NCBI GenBank assembly: GCA_025201345.1
Contig: JAIXMG010000029.1
Coordinates: forward strand, 372,001 to 436,000
Length of the DNA stretch: 64,000 bases
Reading direction: 5' to 3'
Source: Thamnidium elegans
Lineage: Eukaryota > Mucoromycota > Mucoromycetes > Mucorales > Mucoraceae
Part shown: positions 11,040 to 23,319 of the stretch, one piece after another
How the letters are laid out: each line of letters opens with the position of its first letter
How positions within the stretch are numbered: the stretch's first letter is position 1
Made by a program: the position numbers and the translations under genes
The notes under the pieces: model-generated
Told to the model about the DNA's origin: nothing
The model's database searches: none
Seen by the model: only the letters and a program-made list of their open reading frames with translations

Positions 11040-11385
11040 AAGTTCTAGCGGTAGATACAATTGGTTTAACAATGACTCTCTAATTCTTAGTGACGAGAAA
11101 AGACGATAGATGCTTTAGCTCTCACTGCAGAAAACCAATGCTAAAAAAAAAAAAAAAAGCTCATGGAGATACTAAAAAAAAATCGCTCAAATGAGAAATC
11201 ATATTTTTTAAAAAGGTTTTTTTTTCTCTCTCTTTGTATGGACATTATTCAAAACAAGCTGTAACGCGCTTTTTCTTTTATATATATATATATAGCATCA
11301 GAAAATTATTTGTTTTCATGCCTATAGACAAGAACGGTTTATTGTGCTATTTACAATGGAGAAAAGGGTCTAATACAACAGAATT
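10540..11385. other. Intergenic with long poly(T)
   Basis: Contains T52 at 10987-11038, several shorter A/T runs and an (AT)n tract near 11279-11293. No intact gene seen. Confidence 0.5.
10987..11038. repeat. Poly(T) run, 52 nt
   Basis: Uninterrupted T52, the same length as the run at 1238-1289 but with unrelated flanks. Confidence 0.95.
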
Positions 11386-12989
11386 TTACAATACATCATT
11401 CCATACATTTTGAATACGCTTTTCGTCCTCAAAACGGTTCATGATTTTTCTATAAATGTCTTGACCGTAATAATCCTCAAGATTAGTATCTTTGGGTAAC
11501 TTATCGTGCGTATTAGCCTCAACTCTTGTCATACACACAGTGTTAAAGTAGCTCAGGGGCTTAGTCTTATCCCATCTCGTCAACGATGCCTTATCATCTG
11601 GACCTGAAATAACACTCTTTCCATGCCACATTTCTTCAAAAATATATCCAACGTCACGAACATCTAAAGGACAAATTCTATACAATTCTGGGTTAATATA
11701 TGATATATATATATATATATTTAACTTTACTTTTCGTTAAACGTTTTTCCTTCTCTTGTCATTAACTCTTTATGAACTCGAGCATACAATCCATCTCTCA
11801 ACTTGATTGGAAGTGGATCGAAATCAGGGTATTCAGATAAACGCAAGATAATATAAGTTGCAATAGCCATACCAAACATACTAGGGATTGTGCCTAAAAC
11901 AGGTAAAATACGAGCTCTAAAATCAGGTAATGCAGAAAACTCTTCTCTATCCTCAATCTTTTCTTCCTCTACACAAAAAAAAGGGGGGGGGGGGATGTCA
12001 GCCAATAAATATCAGATTTTTTAGCCTTCAAAAAAAATTTACCTAATGGTAAAAGTTTAACGTGATGAGGTTTTTCAGTAGAGTATGCAACAGGAACACC
12101 TTCAAGGATTCCTAATTTTTTAAGCTTTCGTCTTACAGTACGAGCAAGAGGGTCCTCTATTATTAAAACTGTCAAAAACAAAAATATTGCATAACTAAAA
12201 AAAAAAAAATTTACCAAACGTTTCACTAATATCAGCAATTTGAATACGAGAAGGATCTGCTTTTGCACCAGCACCCATCGAACTGATAACTTGCAACTTT
12301 TTATCATAACAATACTTGATTAAATCGATCTTTGTATTGATATTATCAATCGCGTCTACGACGTAATCGGGGTCCCCGCTCAACAATTCGTCCACATTAT
12401 CCGCATTTAACAAATCCACACAATCTTCTACTTCCATAAACGGAGCAATTTCCATAAAATGTTTTTTGATGCATCTTACTTTAGGCGTCCCGACGTCTTC
12501 CAGCGTAGCAACCGCATGACGATTCAAACTACTTAAAGTGACCTGATCAAAATCAATGATACGGATACGCTGTACGCCAGACCGCATCAGCATCAATGCA
12601 GCCCAAGAGCCTACGCCGCCTGCACCGACAATAACCACAAACGATTCTCTTACTTTCCTAATCCCCTTTTCACCTAAAAACTCGGCGTTCTTACTGAGCT
12701 GTTCTTGAATAAGCTTATCGTCAAAAATGGTGGGAGGTGGTAAGATGCTGTGAGAACCGTTGTTCACGGTACCGACGGGTGTCAGGTCAATAATATGACG
12801 TTCCTCGGCTTCTTTCAACTCATCCTTTAATGACCTTGCGCGTAAACGACGTTGGTTGGTTTGGTAGCTTAAGATACTGGTTGCTGTAAGTGCCGAGGCA
12901 GCTACGGCTGTTAAAGTTAACTGGATAGTATTTGGGTGTCTTTCAAAGAACTGTCCAACCGAATCAGTAAATCGTTCTATAAATGTCAT
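11386..12989 (-). CDS. tRNA threonylcarbamoyladenosine dehydratase (TcdA/Tcd1/Tcd2 family, E1-like)
   Basis: Four exons; start ATG 12989-12987. Residues about 17-40 form a hydrophobic segment followed by arginines (QTNQRRLRAR), matching the membrane anchor of the yeast mitochondrial-surface Tcd proteins. The ThiF/E1-like fold follows, with the ATP-binding VVIVGAGGVGSWAALMLMRS, then IIDFDQVTLSSLNRHA, the DAIDNINTKIDLI strand and SSMGAGAKADP. The C-terminal half keeps the family's EEFSALPDFRARILPVLGTI segment. The enzyme uses ATP to cyclise t6A37 to ct6A in ANN-decoding tRNAs. A C11-T8 tract forms the polypyrimidine region of one intron. It is divergent with coatomer gamma, with 279 bp between the start codons. 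Confidence 0.85.
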
Positions 12990-13268
12990 GCTGTATGGAA
13001 AAAAGAACAATAAAAAAAAAAAAAGTTTTTTTGGGGGGGGGGGAATGAAAAATGCAATGACGTTGAAAAAATATAAGCCAATCAAATAAATAATGTACTT
13101 TATTGTGTATTTAGACGCTCAGTTTTTTTTTTTTTTTTCGACGTGTCTGCTACATATAAGCGGATTATTTTTATTTTTGCTTGAACACGTCTTTTTTTTT
13201 TTTTTTTTTAATAAAAGTTTACATCTCGGCTTTTAACTTTGAAAATAAGTTTACCTAAATAAAAAAAA

Positions 13269-16200
13269 ATGAGTTATGCTAAAAGGGACGAAGATTCAGG
13301 TAAAAGAAAAAGAACCCCCTTCGACAGATGAAGTGTTATTAACTCTCTCATCTGGTTTTATAGGGGACGTTAATGTCTTTTCTCAAATAAACAAAACAAC
13401 TGTACTTCAAGAAGCTCGTGCCTTCAACGACTCACCCATCAATGTTCGAAAGTGTAGATTGTTACTGACCAAAATCATCTATTTGCTTTCTTTGGGTGAA
13501 CCTTTCAACACGCAAGAAGCTACAGATCTCTTCTTTAACGTTATAAAGCTTTTCCAGTCAAAGGATGTAAGTCCTTTTTTTTTTTTTCTGTGATGGAACA
13601 ACAAAAAGTTATTCATCCTTTTTTTTTTTCATGTAGACTTCTTTAAGACAAATGATGTACCTTGTTATCAAGGAATTATCTGGCATTGCTCAAGATGTTA
13701 TTATGGTTACTCAATCTTTAATTAAGGACATTCAGTCCAAGCAAGAAACTATTTATCGCGCTAATGCCATTCGTGCTTTATGTCTCATTACAGATGTAAG
13801 TTCCCCTCTCCTTTTTAAGATTTTTTTTTTGTGACACTAATTTTTTTTTCTAGCCTTCTATGATTCAAGGTATCGAACGTATCATTAAAGCTTCCATTGT
13901 AGATAAAAACCCCTCAGTTTCTGGTGCTGCACTTGTATCTTCTTACCACTTATTTGGTGCCTCTAAGGACATTGTACGTCGTTGGGCCACTGAAGTCCAA
14001 GAAGCTGCTTATGCTAAACAATCTGGTGGGTTTGCTTCTGCTGCCTCCAGTTACATCACTAGCTTTGGCGGTTCTTCCGCTAACCAAACTCAAGTTATTC
14101 AATCTACCAGCGGTATCTCTCAATATCATGCTATTGGTCTCTTGTACCTGATTCGTCAACAGGACCGTATGGCCGTTGCTAAATTGGTTCAAACCTACTC
14201 TGGTGGCCGTGGTGGCAACAGCGGTGTCTTAAAGAACCCCGCTGCTGTCTGTGTTTTGATTAGATATGCTCGTAAAGTCATGGAAGATGATCCTGGGTAA
14301 AAAAAAAAAAAAGCAAGTTTTTTATATGTGAAACTAATCTTCCTTCTATAGATCTACTAAGCGTATTTATGAACTTTTGGAAGGTTATTTAAGACATAAG
14401 AGTGACATGGTAAACTTGGAAGCAGCTCGTGCAATTTGTGAAATGAAGGACGCATCAGCTAAAGAACTTTATCCTGCTATTTCCGGTAAGTAAAAACCTA
14501 AAAAAAAAAAAAAAAAAAAGCAACAAAATGAATTCATTTTTTTTTTTTTTTTTTGTATAGTTTTGCAACTCTTTTTATCTTCTCCTAAACCTACATTACG
14601 CTTTGCATCTATCCGTATTTTAAACGCACTTGCATTATCCAAACCTACTGCAGTTTCACCTTGCAACCTGGACATTGAGAACTTGGTATCTGATCAAAAC
14701 CGTAGCATTGCTACATTTGCCATCACCACCTTACTCAAGACCGGTAACGAAGCCTCCGTCGACCGTTTAATGAAGCAGATTTCCAGCTTTATGGGCGAGA
14801 TCTCTGACGAATTCAAGGTGATTGTGGTTGAAGCCATCCGTTCTCTCTGCATGAAGTTTCCCAACAAGCAAGCTGTTATGCTTACTTTCTTAAGCAGCGT
14901 CTTGAGAGACGAAGGAGGCTATGAATTTAAAAAGGCTGTTGTCGAAGCTATTTTTGATATGGTTCGTCATATTCCCGATTCCAAGGATGCAGGTATAAAA
15001 AAAAATGGAGGAGGGGGGAGGAGAAATACTCATCTTTTATTATTTAGCTTTATCTTATTTATGTGAGTTTATTGAGGATTGTGAATTCACCAAACTTTCA
15101 GTCCGTGTTTTACACATGCTCGGTACTGAAGGACCCAAGACACCTACACCTACAAAGTACATCCGCTACATTTACAACCGCGTTATTCTTGAGAACTCGA
15201 TTATCCGAGGTGCAGCCGTCAGCGCCCTTGCTAAATTTGGCGTCAACTGTCCCGACATCACAGTGAAGCAAAGCGTCAAGGTATTATTGACGCGTTGTCA
15301 AGACGATGTTGATGACGAAGTACGTGACCGTGCTACCTTAGCCTTGGAGATGATGAACAATGTCGAGTTGGCTAAACTCTACTGTGTGGACGACTCTACT
15401 TTTGCACTTCCTATTTTGGAGCGTGAATTAGTTGAATACGTCAACCTTCAAGGCAGCGAAAAGGCATTCAACTTGAGCTCAGTGCCTATTATCAGCAAGA
15501 CACAAGAAGAAGAAGAACGTCGCCGTAACCGTCCTCAAGACTTGACGACTACTACATTGATGTCCAGTGCTTCTCCTGCTACTGCCGTATCACCTTCTAC
15601 ACCTCAAGCTGATAAAAATATCGGCAGCCAGTTGGATCAACAAGCAGCTTATGCTGACGCCTTATCTGCTATTCCTCAAATTGCTGCCTTTGGTGCTTTG
15701 TTCAAGAGCTCAGCCAAGATTGAAATCACAGAAACCGAAACCGAATATTCAGTCAACTGTGTTAAACATACTTTTGCTAAACATATCTTGTTCCAATTTA
15801 ATTGTCTTAATACATTGAACGATCAATTATTAGAGAACGTTGAAATGATGATGCAAATTGATGATGAAGAGTCTGGTTTGGTTCGTGTCTTGGAGATTCC
15901 TGCTGCCAAGTTAGAATACGATGTTCCTGCGCAAATTTATATTGGCTACGAAAGAGAAGATATTGATGATTTCCCAATTGGTAAAAAAAAAAAAAAAAAA
16001 AAAAGGGAGAGCTGCATAAATACACACACAAAGTAATTAACACATTTATGTAATATATAGCTTCATTCACAAATACATTGAAATTTGTTGTCAAGGATTG
16101 TGATCCTACTACAGGAGAACCTGATGAAGAAGGTTATGAAGACGAATACCAAGTTGAGGATTTAGATTTATTGACTAGTGATTATATTCGTCCTACTTAT

Positions 16201-16527
16201 GTATCTAATTTCGAAGAAGAATTCTCAAGTTATGCAGAGGGAGAGGCAATAGAGACGTTGGCATTAGATCGTGAAAAAGCACCTAGTCTTCAAGCAGCAT
16301 GTACTGCTATTATAGACTTATTAGGCATGCAACCTTTGGATGATACCTCGTTGCCACGTAATCCCAACGTTCATACATTGATTATGGCTGGTACATTTTT
16401 GACAGGAGAAAAGGTTTTGGCAAGATGTCGTATGACCTTCAATTCTACTTCGGGTGTTGCATTTGAATTGTCTGTGAGAAGTGAGGATCCTACTATTTCT
16501 CAAATCGTCCTTTCTGCTATTGCTTAG
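13269..16527 (+). CDS. SEC21: Coatomer subunit gamma (COPI)
   Basis: Eight exons. The real start is ATG 13269-13271 ([11 protein letters not shown]). Exon 1 is only 31 nt and splices from 13299 to 13364, giving [20 protein letters not shown], the classic gamma-COP N-terminus. The alpha-solenoid adaptin-like trunk runs through [20 protein letters not shown] and the [20 protein letters not shown] motif. A Ser/Thr/Ala-rich hinge (about residues 560-610) leads to the appendage domain ending [16 protein letters not shown]. The total is about 910 aa, usual for the family. It is part of the COPI F-subcomplex, which coats Golgi-to-ER vesicles and binds dilysine cargo. The exon 7 acceptor at 15046-15047 restores D-A-A-L-S-Y-L-C-E. 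Another COPI subunit (epsilon) lies at 45.8-46.9 kb. Confidence 0.95.
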
Positions 16528-16685
16528 ATTATTTTTTTTTAACTATCCCTTGCCTCCCCCTTCCCCCCTTTTTTTTTTCTCTCTTTATATAAACAAACAG
16601 TGAAAAAAAAAATGAAAAAAAAAACGTAACGAAATAAAACCAAAAATATATATATTATTATTATTACACAACGTCGTTTCTTTTG

Positions 16686-18120
16686 TTACATGACATCTGC
16701 ATAAAGTTTAGTTAGGTCTTCAGCACCGTTATGAACCTTTATCCAGGTCACGGGGCACCTTTTATACTCTTCTACATAGTGATACGCACAGGTATAACAA
16801 TATACATAACCAGAAGGTAACGCTGTAGGATTATTAATAGGACTAGCAAGACATAACGGACACGTATTTGCAGTGGATGGAAGTTTTGTACCACGTGCAT
16901 CAGACTATAATTTTGACGTGTTTAAAAAAATAAATATTTTATACGTGGTTTTCTTTTTTTTTTTTTTTTACCTTGATTTTATCGGGTGGAGGAACGACAT
17001 TTTCATTATCACCATCATGATTTGATCCGCCTCTTGAAAATTCGGAAGAATACCACCATTCCAGAAATTTAAAAAAGAAGATGGACATTGGTAATAACAC
17101 CTTTAAGAATTCAATTAATTTACTGAACACTGTTGAAATTGCACTCATTGGACTCTTTATAAGTGAAAATGGTGTATTTGATTGTAAAGCACTCGTTGAT
17201 TTATCATAATGTGCACGCTAAAAAAAAAAAAAAAAAAAAAAAAAGATGAGATTTATGCATGAAAAACCCCCCCCCAAATAAAAAAAAAAAAACTTACATA
17301 ATCATTCATACTCATACGCTGTACTTGAAGTCCCAGCAGATGCAGCCAAGGAGTATAGTATCTGGTCTTACCAAACAAATACGCAACATTATAAGCCAAA
17401 TTGGACCCATAGTAAGCTAAATTAATAATGGGGTACACTTTTTTAAACAACCTAATCAAACGAATCATCAGCTTTCGAGTACGCTTTGTCTCTGGGTTTT
17501 CCAATTCTTCGTTTTCAAGTTCCTCTTGTTCGTTATCGCCTAAAATGGATCCATTGCCAGATACCTTTTGATAGAATAAATCCAGCCTGCATTTAACATA
17601 GGGTAAACCTACCAAGACAAACAAAGACTTGCTGATTTCAGCTGTTGTTAAACTAGGTGACGATTGTGAATTGATGGGTGATGTGAATTTAATGTTATCG
17701 AGATGACGAGTGGATACTCTTTTTAAGCCGTAAAAGTTCTCTGCAAACGATCCTCCTATTATTGTTATTATTTTTTAGAATTATATTATATTAGTCATTG
17801 CAAATAAAAAAAAAAAAAAAGAATTACCCCATTCTTTCAAGTAATGTCGTTCAACAAATAACATTAAAATGGCATAAAATTCTTCATGATTATTCACTAG
17901 TCTTAGCAATAAACGAGGATAACGTTGAGCATAAATCTAAGAAAATAGATAATTAGATAATATAAAGGGGGGAAGGGGATTGTTGAAAATATAAGCATAC
18001 AGCTAAAATATATTGTACAGCAGGCTGTAATAGCTCTTTTAATTTTTCTTGTGCGACAAGTTCAAACAAGGAAGGACGATAAGCGTCCTCTTGCGAACCT
18101 AAAGCACTCATAAACTCCAT
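16686..18120 (-). CDS. PEX12: Peroxisome biogenesis RING protein PEX12
   Basis: Multi-exon; start ATG 18120-18118 ([20 protein letters not shown]), stop TAA 16688-16686. The N-terminus matches PEX12 ([20 protein letters not shown], then [20 protein letters not shown] and ERHYLKEW). Membrane segments follow, with the [20 protein letters not shown] region. The C-terminal RING-like motif has CPLC, CYTC and CPVTW, i.e. the reduced zinc-ligand set typical of PEX12. PEX12 works with PEX2 and PEX10 as the peroxisomal membrane ubiquitin-ligase channel that recycles the import receptor PEX5. One intron carries a G9 tract beside A runs. The gene is divergent with beta-tubulin (472 bp). Confidence 0.9.
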
Positions 18121-18592
18121 TGTTTGATTTAAAATATACAGTTACAGTACAAAAGGAAAAATAAATAAACTATGTGTGTAAGGGAAATCTTGTCATTTTA
18201 GGTCTCAGCATAAAGCACGTGATACAGTTTGATGTGCCAAAAAGCATCTTGGTTAAATGTATAAATACAAATATATATCATCTGTATGCAAGTGTGCATC
18301 AGGAATCTCTCTCTCTCTCTCTCTCTCTCTCACTCACTCACTCAAAAAACCGACAGCAAGAAAAAAAAAACGAGTTATCTAGTGACATAAGCAAAAAGCA
18401 AAAAGGACCTTTGCACCAATGAGGTTACAACCTTTTTTGATATATTTCCCTTTTTTTTTTTTTTTTTTCTTCTTCTTTTCTTCTTCTTTTCTTTCAAATT
18501 TATATAGATTTTTATTTTTATTTTCTGGTATATTATTGTGATTTCTTAAAAAGAAAAAACACGTCTAAATATATAAAGTTCAATAGATAAAT
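18121..18592. promoter_or_regulatory. Shared upstream region of PEX12 and beta-tubulin
   Basis: Divergent intergenic region with a (CT)n microsatellite at about 18307-18331 and long pyrimidine tracts (T18 then CTTCTTTT repeats, 18451-18500) just upstream of the tubulin start. Pyrimidine-rich leaders are common before strongly expressed fungal genes. No specific factor site is claimed. Confidence 0.5.
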
Positions 18593-18762
18593 ATGAGAGA
18601 AATTATTCACGTTCAAGCTGGTTAGTTTATAATAAAGAATATGTTTAAAAAAAAAAAAGTTACTTATTATTATTTATGTTAGGCCAATGTGGTAATCAAG
18701 TAAGTTTAATTTTTCCGAACCTTAATAAAGCATACAAAGAGAAAGAGAAAGAGAGAGAAAAA

Positions 18763-18796
<34 letters not shown>

Positions 18797-20247
18797 ATTT
18801 GCAAAGCAGAGTACCTGCACGTGTGTACATGTTTATTTACTTTTTTTTTTTTTTTATATGTGTAGATTGGTCAAAAGTTCTGGGAAACTATTTCACAAGA
18901 ACATGGTATTGATACAAACGGTAATTATGGTGGAGATAATGATCTTCAGTTAGAACGTATCAATGTCTTTTATAATGAAGGGTCTCAAGGAAAATATGTT
19001 CCAAGGTATATATATAATCTCCTTTTTTTTTTGCAGTAAAACCCCCTTGCTGTAACTCCTCTCTTTTTAGAGCTGTACTTGTGGATCTTGAACCAGCAAC
19101 TATGGATGCAATCCGTGGTAGCCCTTACGGAAAAATCTTCCGCCCTGATAACTTTATCAATGCTCAATCTGGTGCTGGTAACTCCTGGGCAAAGGGATAT
19201 TATACCGAAGGAGCCGAATTAGTTGAATCTATTATGGACGTCATTCGTAAAGAAGCAGAGAATACTGACTGTCTTCAAGGATTCCAACTTTGTCATTCTC
19301 TTGGTGGTGGTACAGGTTCTGGTCTGGGTTCCCTTTTACTTTCAAAAATTCGTGAAGAATACCCCGATCGTATTTTGAGTACCTACTCTGTTGTACCCTC
19401 TCCTAAAGTGTCCGATACTGTTGTTGAACCTTATAATGCAGTACTTTCCGTTCACCAATTGGTTGAAAATTGTGACGCCACTTTCTGTATTGATAATGAA
19501 GCTCTTTATGATATTTGTTTCAGAACACTTAAATTAACAAATCCTGGTTATGGTGATTTAAATCAACTGGTATCTGCTGTTATGTCTGGTGTATCTACCA
19601 GTTTACGTTTCCCTGGTCAGTTAAATTCCGATTTACGTAAACTTTGTGTAAACATGGTACCATTTCCTCGTCTTCATTTCTTCATGGTAGGTGTTGCTCC
19701 ACTTACTGCTTTTGGTTCTCAACAGTATCGTAATTTGAGCGTACCTGAATTAACCGCTCAAATGTTTGACGCTCGTAATATGATGGCTGCTTCAGATCCT
19801 CGTCATGGTCGTTACTTGACCGCTGCTACCATTTTCCGTGGTCGTCTTTCCACCAAGGAAGTTGAGAACCAAATGTTGGCTGTTCAACAAAAGAATTCTT
19901 CTTATTTTGTAGAGTGGATTCCTAACAGTGTAAAGACTTCTCTCTGTGATATCCCTCCTGTCGGTCTCAAAATGTCCGGTACATTCATTGGTAATAGTAC
20001 TGCTATTCAAGACTTATTTAAGCGTGTCAATGAACAATTCACTGCAATGTTCAGAAGAAAGGCTTTCTTGCATTGGTATACTGGCGAAGGCATGGATGAA
20101 ATGGAGTTCACTGAAGCTGAGTCTAATATGAACGATTTGGTCTCCGAGTATCAACAATATCAAGAAGCTACTATTGATGAAGAATACCCTGAAGATGATG
20201 AAGAGTATGTTGAAGACGATGAGGGTCAAATGGATGATGACCAATAA
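18593..20247 (+). CDS. Beta-tubulin
   Basis: Four exons; start ATG 18593-18595 ([10 protein letters not shown], the MREI autoregulation tetrapeptide). Exon 2 is a 17-nt micro-exon (18683-18699) encoding QCGNQ with split codons. The second intron holds a (TTG)n microsatellite. The GTP-binding motif GGGTGSG is at residues 140-146 and the total is 453 aa with an acidic tail ([20 protein letters not shown]). By direct count residue 165 is Ser, 167 is Tyr, 198 is Ala, 200 is Phe and 50 is Phe. Susceptible fungal beta-tubulins usually have Ala165, Phe167, Glu198 and Tyr50. Tyr167 and Ala198 are known benzimidazole-insensitivity states. The protein polymerises with alpha-tubulin into microtubules. 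Confidence 0.97.
18762..18796. repeat. (TTG)n microsatellite in beta-tubulin intron 2
   Basis: About eleven consecutive TTG units between the micro-exon and exon 3. It would read as poly-Cys or poly-Leu in open frames, but it is intronic. Confidence 0.9.
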
Positions 20248-20633
20248 ATTATTAAAAGCAATTTCTCCTTTCTTCACTTCTTTATCTCTTTCTCTACTTT
20301 ATATATATATATATTTTGTCTCAAGAAACAACAACAACAACAAATATAACAAAAAAACATACATATAATCTTTTTCTCTAATACTAAAAAAAAAAAAAAA
20401 AAAAAAAAAGGAAAAAAGTATATATTTATAAAGATAGAGAGAAGCACACACACACACACACGCACACACACGCACTCACGCAAACCTCATCCATACCTGA
20501 AAAAAAAATGCATCTTAATAAAGTACCGAGTTTTTCGTCTCATTCCCGATCCATTTTTTCTTGTACAAGTGTGCTACGAAAAAAAAAGTAGCACATTTTG
20601 ATCCCAGTAAATTTTTCATGCAAGTATTTTTAT
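20248..20633. other. Convergent 3' intergenic region of beta-tubulin and YEN1-like gene
   Basis: Contains poly(A) about 24 nt at 20386-20409, a (CA)n-type microsatellite at about 20446-20476 and short AT repeats. It presumably holds both 3' UTRs. Confidence 0.5.
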
Positions 20634-22187
20634 TTATGTTCGTTTTAACGGTAAAATTAAGAAACTGTTATTATTCTTCTTTTGCTGGTTTTGGTATTCT
20701 AAAGCAATCGACGGGTATGTGTAGTGTATGTAGTTAGCATCTACCCACTGTCTCTTCACGGACGAGAACGAATCAACGTCTTGCACTTCTTTTAAAAGGT
20801 CTACATCTATATCTCGGAAATCCAGCCAGTTTAACTTGAGCTGTACTATCTGTTGAAACGCTTCAAACGTAGATATGTCCCACTCTACGCGGTACAACCT
20901 GATATCGTTGTTGGACATTTTAGACTGTGTAATTTTAACCACATCGTCCTCTTTACTTTCTTTCATGTGTAACATCAAGCTGGACTGATGAAACTCTTCT
21001 TGTTGAGAGAGTGTTGCACTATTTTGTGTGCTGGGTTCATCATTGGGTCGTTTCCTTTTGAAACTCGGCTGCTGTCTGCGTAGTTTATTCGCCATAAACC
21101 CTGGGTACAACACAGACGAAAACCTTTTTAACAAGTACTCTGCTGGCCATTTAAACGAAACTTGAGCAAATTCTGCCAAGTTTAACCAATCAGGTTCATA
21201 ATGATACGAAAGGTTTTTTTCTAGCTGTTGAGCGAGTTCCATATTCTCTGATGTTATGCTTCCAATCTTTGTCGTCGGATGAATAAAGTCTATGACAATC
21301 GAAAAATCGAAAAATTTAGCATCCAATACCACGTTCGTTCGTTTTCGTTTCAGGTTTCCACATGTATTGTGGTGCAGCTCATACGTTAAATCATCAAATA
21401 GATGCTGAACTCGTTCATTATCCAGTTTATAATCTCTTCCAAATAACTGTATATCATCCATAATCTCATGGTGAAGATGACATCGTGCGAGTTGCGAAGA
21501 GCTGTTTATACCAATGCCCTTTGTGCCGTGCGTATCATAATCCGATCCTCGAAGTAACCCGATTAGAATCAAATCAGATCTATCCAACTTGGTTGTATCA
21601 AAGATCCATAACAAATCATAGCAGGACAGCAGCTCTTGTCTTTCTTTGGGCCAGCGTCTTACAACGTGTCTGCCACCAAACAAAAAGACATCACTATCTC
21701 CGGTAAAAATAATGTCTACGAACCCAAGTCTCTCTAATAACGCACACTCAGCTTCTGCCTCTCCATGTGCTTCCCATACTGAGAAATGAAAATGTTTGAT
21801 CAACTCTTTCAAGTCTCGTGTAAACTTTGTATGAGAGGGCGTCGTATCAATCTCCTTGTTTCTTTTGTATCTGGGTCGGTGGGGGCCGTCAAAAACAAAC
21901 ACTGGACGAATACCGTACTCGTATAATCGACAAAAGCGAAAAAACATGGCTCTTAACTCGCTACAGCTAAAAAAGAAGGGGGCAGTTAGTAGATCTTGTT
22001 CATTCCAGAAAAGAAAAGTTGTCATTTACTCGCCAACAACGCTTGACCTAACTTGGAAAGACCATAAAGCCACGTCAATAGCTACTCTTAGACTCTTTCC
22101 GTTTTTATTAGCGTAACTGCTCAACTGTTCAAGACTAAACTTTCTCTCACTTTCTTTTAATAACTTCCATAGATCTGTAATACCCAT
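20634..22187 (-). CDS. Holliday junction resolvase GEN1/YEN1-like (XPG/Rad2 family nuclease)
   Basis: Two exons; start ATG 22187-22185 (MGITDLWKLL, the XPG N-terminal signature with catalytic Gly2). The intron runs from a GTAAAT donor near 22029 to a TTTTTTAG acceptor near 21967. The XPG-N domain includes RVAIDVALW and PVFVFDG. The XPG-I domain has the metal-binding EAHGEAEAECALLERLG and FTGDSDVFLFGG, then GLLRGSDYDTHGTKGIG, the helix-hairpin-like element. The order and spacing match GEN1/Yen1 rather than FEN1 (no PCNA box seen). The C-terminal third is divergent with basic stretches (SFKRKRPND) that may be nuclear signals. About 495 aa. It cuts four-way DNA junctions symmetrically late in the cell cycle. 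Confidence 0.8.
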
Positions 22188-22889
22188 CTCAAAAAGTTTT
22201 TTTTTTTAAAAAAAAAAAAGAAATATGTTGTTACAAGCACAGTCAATAAAAAAAAATGAGTAATTTTCTCCCCAGATTTCGTTCCTGGTTCCAGTTATAT
22301 AAAAAGTATTTCAGATATATTTTGTGTTGTGTCATATTATTGGTTATCAAGGCTTGGCTTTATTGCGCGTTTAAAAAACCAAGTGTTTTTTTGTATGCAT
22401 TAAAAGTATTAGCAGGGAGTAACTAAAAATAAACTCATGCTTTCAACAACAACAACAACAACAAAAAAGTTGTCTAGATAAAATTGAATTTGTTGTAACA
22501 TACAAGTTTTAACGGGTAACATTTTTTAGTTAAGGTCAGTGCTTTTACGACAAAAAACGGCCACGAGAATTCAAATGAATTATGGTTCGATCATTTTAAA
22601 TACTTGGATGTAATAATACGGAAGCTTCTTCTTATTGGAACGATTAAAAAAGGAATAATTTGAAGCAACTAGATTGGGTCTAGTTTTGGGTTCTTTTTTA
22701 TTACAAAAAGTGCGTTTTTTTTAATTTCAAAAATATAAAGAAAAACGTGGCGTGATGTGTAACCCCCATTATTCTCTTAACAAATGATATTTCAGTATTT
22801 TTCCAATTTATATAAAAAAAGTTAATCTCTTTTAAAAAAAAAAAAAAAAATCTTTTTCTCTTTCTTCTTTATAATTATTTCTTTTAAAA
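22188..22889. other. Divergent intergenic region
   Basis: No gene seen. Contains a (CAA)n tract near 22445-22464, poly(A/T) runs and, next to the small gene at 22890, an A17 run followed by a pyrimidine-rich leader. Confidence 0.5.
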
Positions 22890-23141
22890 ATGTCTATTCA
22901 TCCTACTTGTTCTTATATGCGATCCATTCAAGATGGTGATATTATATTAGAAGAAGCCAACTCAGACTTCTTGACTACTTCATCTATTGCAGAATGGCTT
23001 TTAAAGAGTCCTCGCGCAAAAGCAACTCTTACCATGTTTGATGATGATTCTAGTATCGAGTTACCTGTTTATACTCTTCGTCGTAGAAATGCTATTGTTG
23101 CTGACCTTCCTGACGCTCCTTTATTTTACGCTACAAAGTAA
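22890..23141 (+). CDS. Small uncharacterised protein, 83 aa
   Basis: Single-exon frame starting MSIHPTCSYMRSIQDGDIIL and ending DLPDAPLFYATK. It is acidic with no signal peptide or membrane segment. The start follows a pyrimidine-rich leader like those of neighbouring genes, and the stop is followed by a T/C-rich 3' region. The middle (SSIAEWLLKSPRAKATLTMF) looks like a helix followed by a strand. No family recognised. It is only about 180 bp from the ATR start, so it could have been read as an upstream exon of that gene, but it has its own stop and no donor site. Confidence 0.55.
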   Translation: MSIHPTCSYMRSIQDGDIILEEANSDFLTTSSIAEWLLKSPRAKATLTMFDDDSSIELPVYTLRRRNAIVADLPDAPLFYATK

Positions 23142-23319
23142 AAAAATCAATTAAATTATATACCAACTTGTAAATAAACTACACTCCCCCCTCCCCCCAT
23201 TAGAATTCATATTACATCACCCCTCTTTTTTTGTGTCAAAAAAATAACAATAATAAAGTCACATCATATACGTATATATTTTTTTTTTTTCTTTTCCTCT
23301 TTTTTATTATTTATCAAAA

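Noticed and set aside
10866..11072. Minus-strand frame with poly-Lys
   Set aside because: Translation of the T52 run; no protein-like sequence around it that fits one gene.
13276..13593. Start of coatomer gamma at 13276
   Set aside because: That frame reads through the first intron; ATG 13269 plus the 13300-13363 intron restores the conserved N-terminus.
18676..18912. Reading frame with a poly-Cys or poly-Leu stretch
   Set aside because: It spans beta-tubulin introns and the (TTG)n microsatellite; correct splicing removes it.
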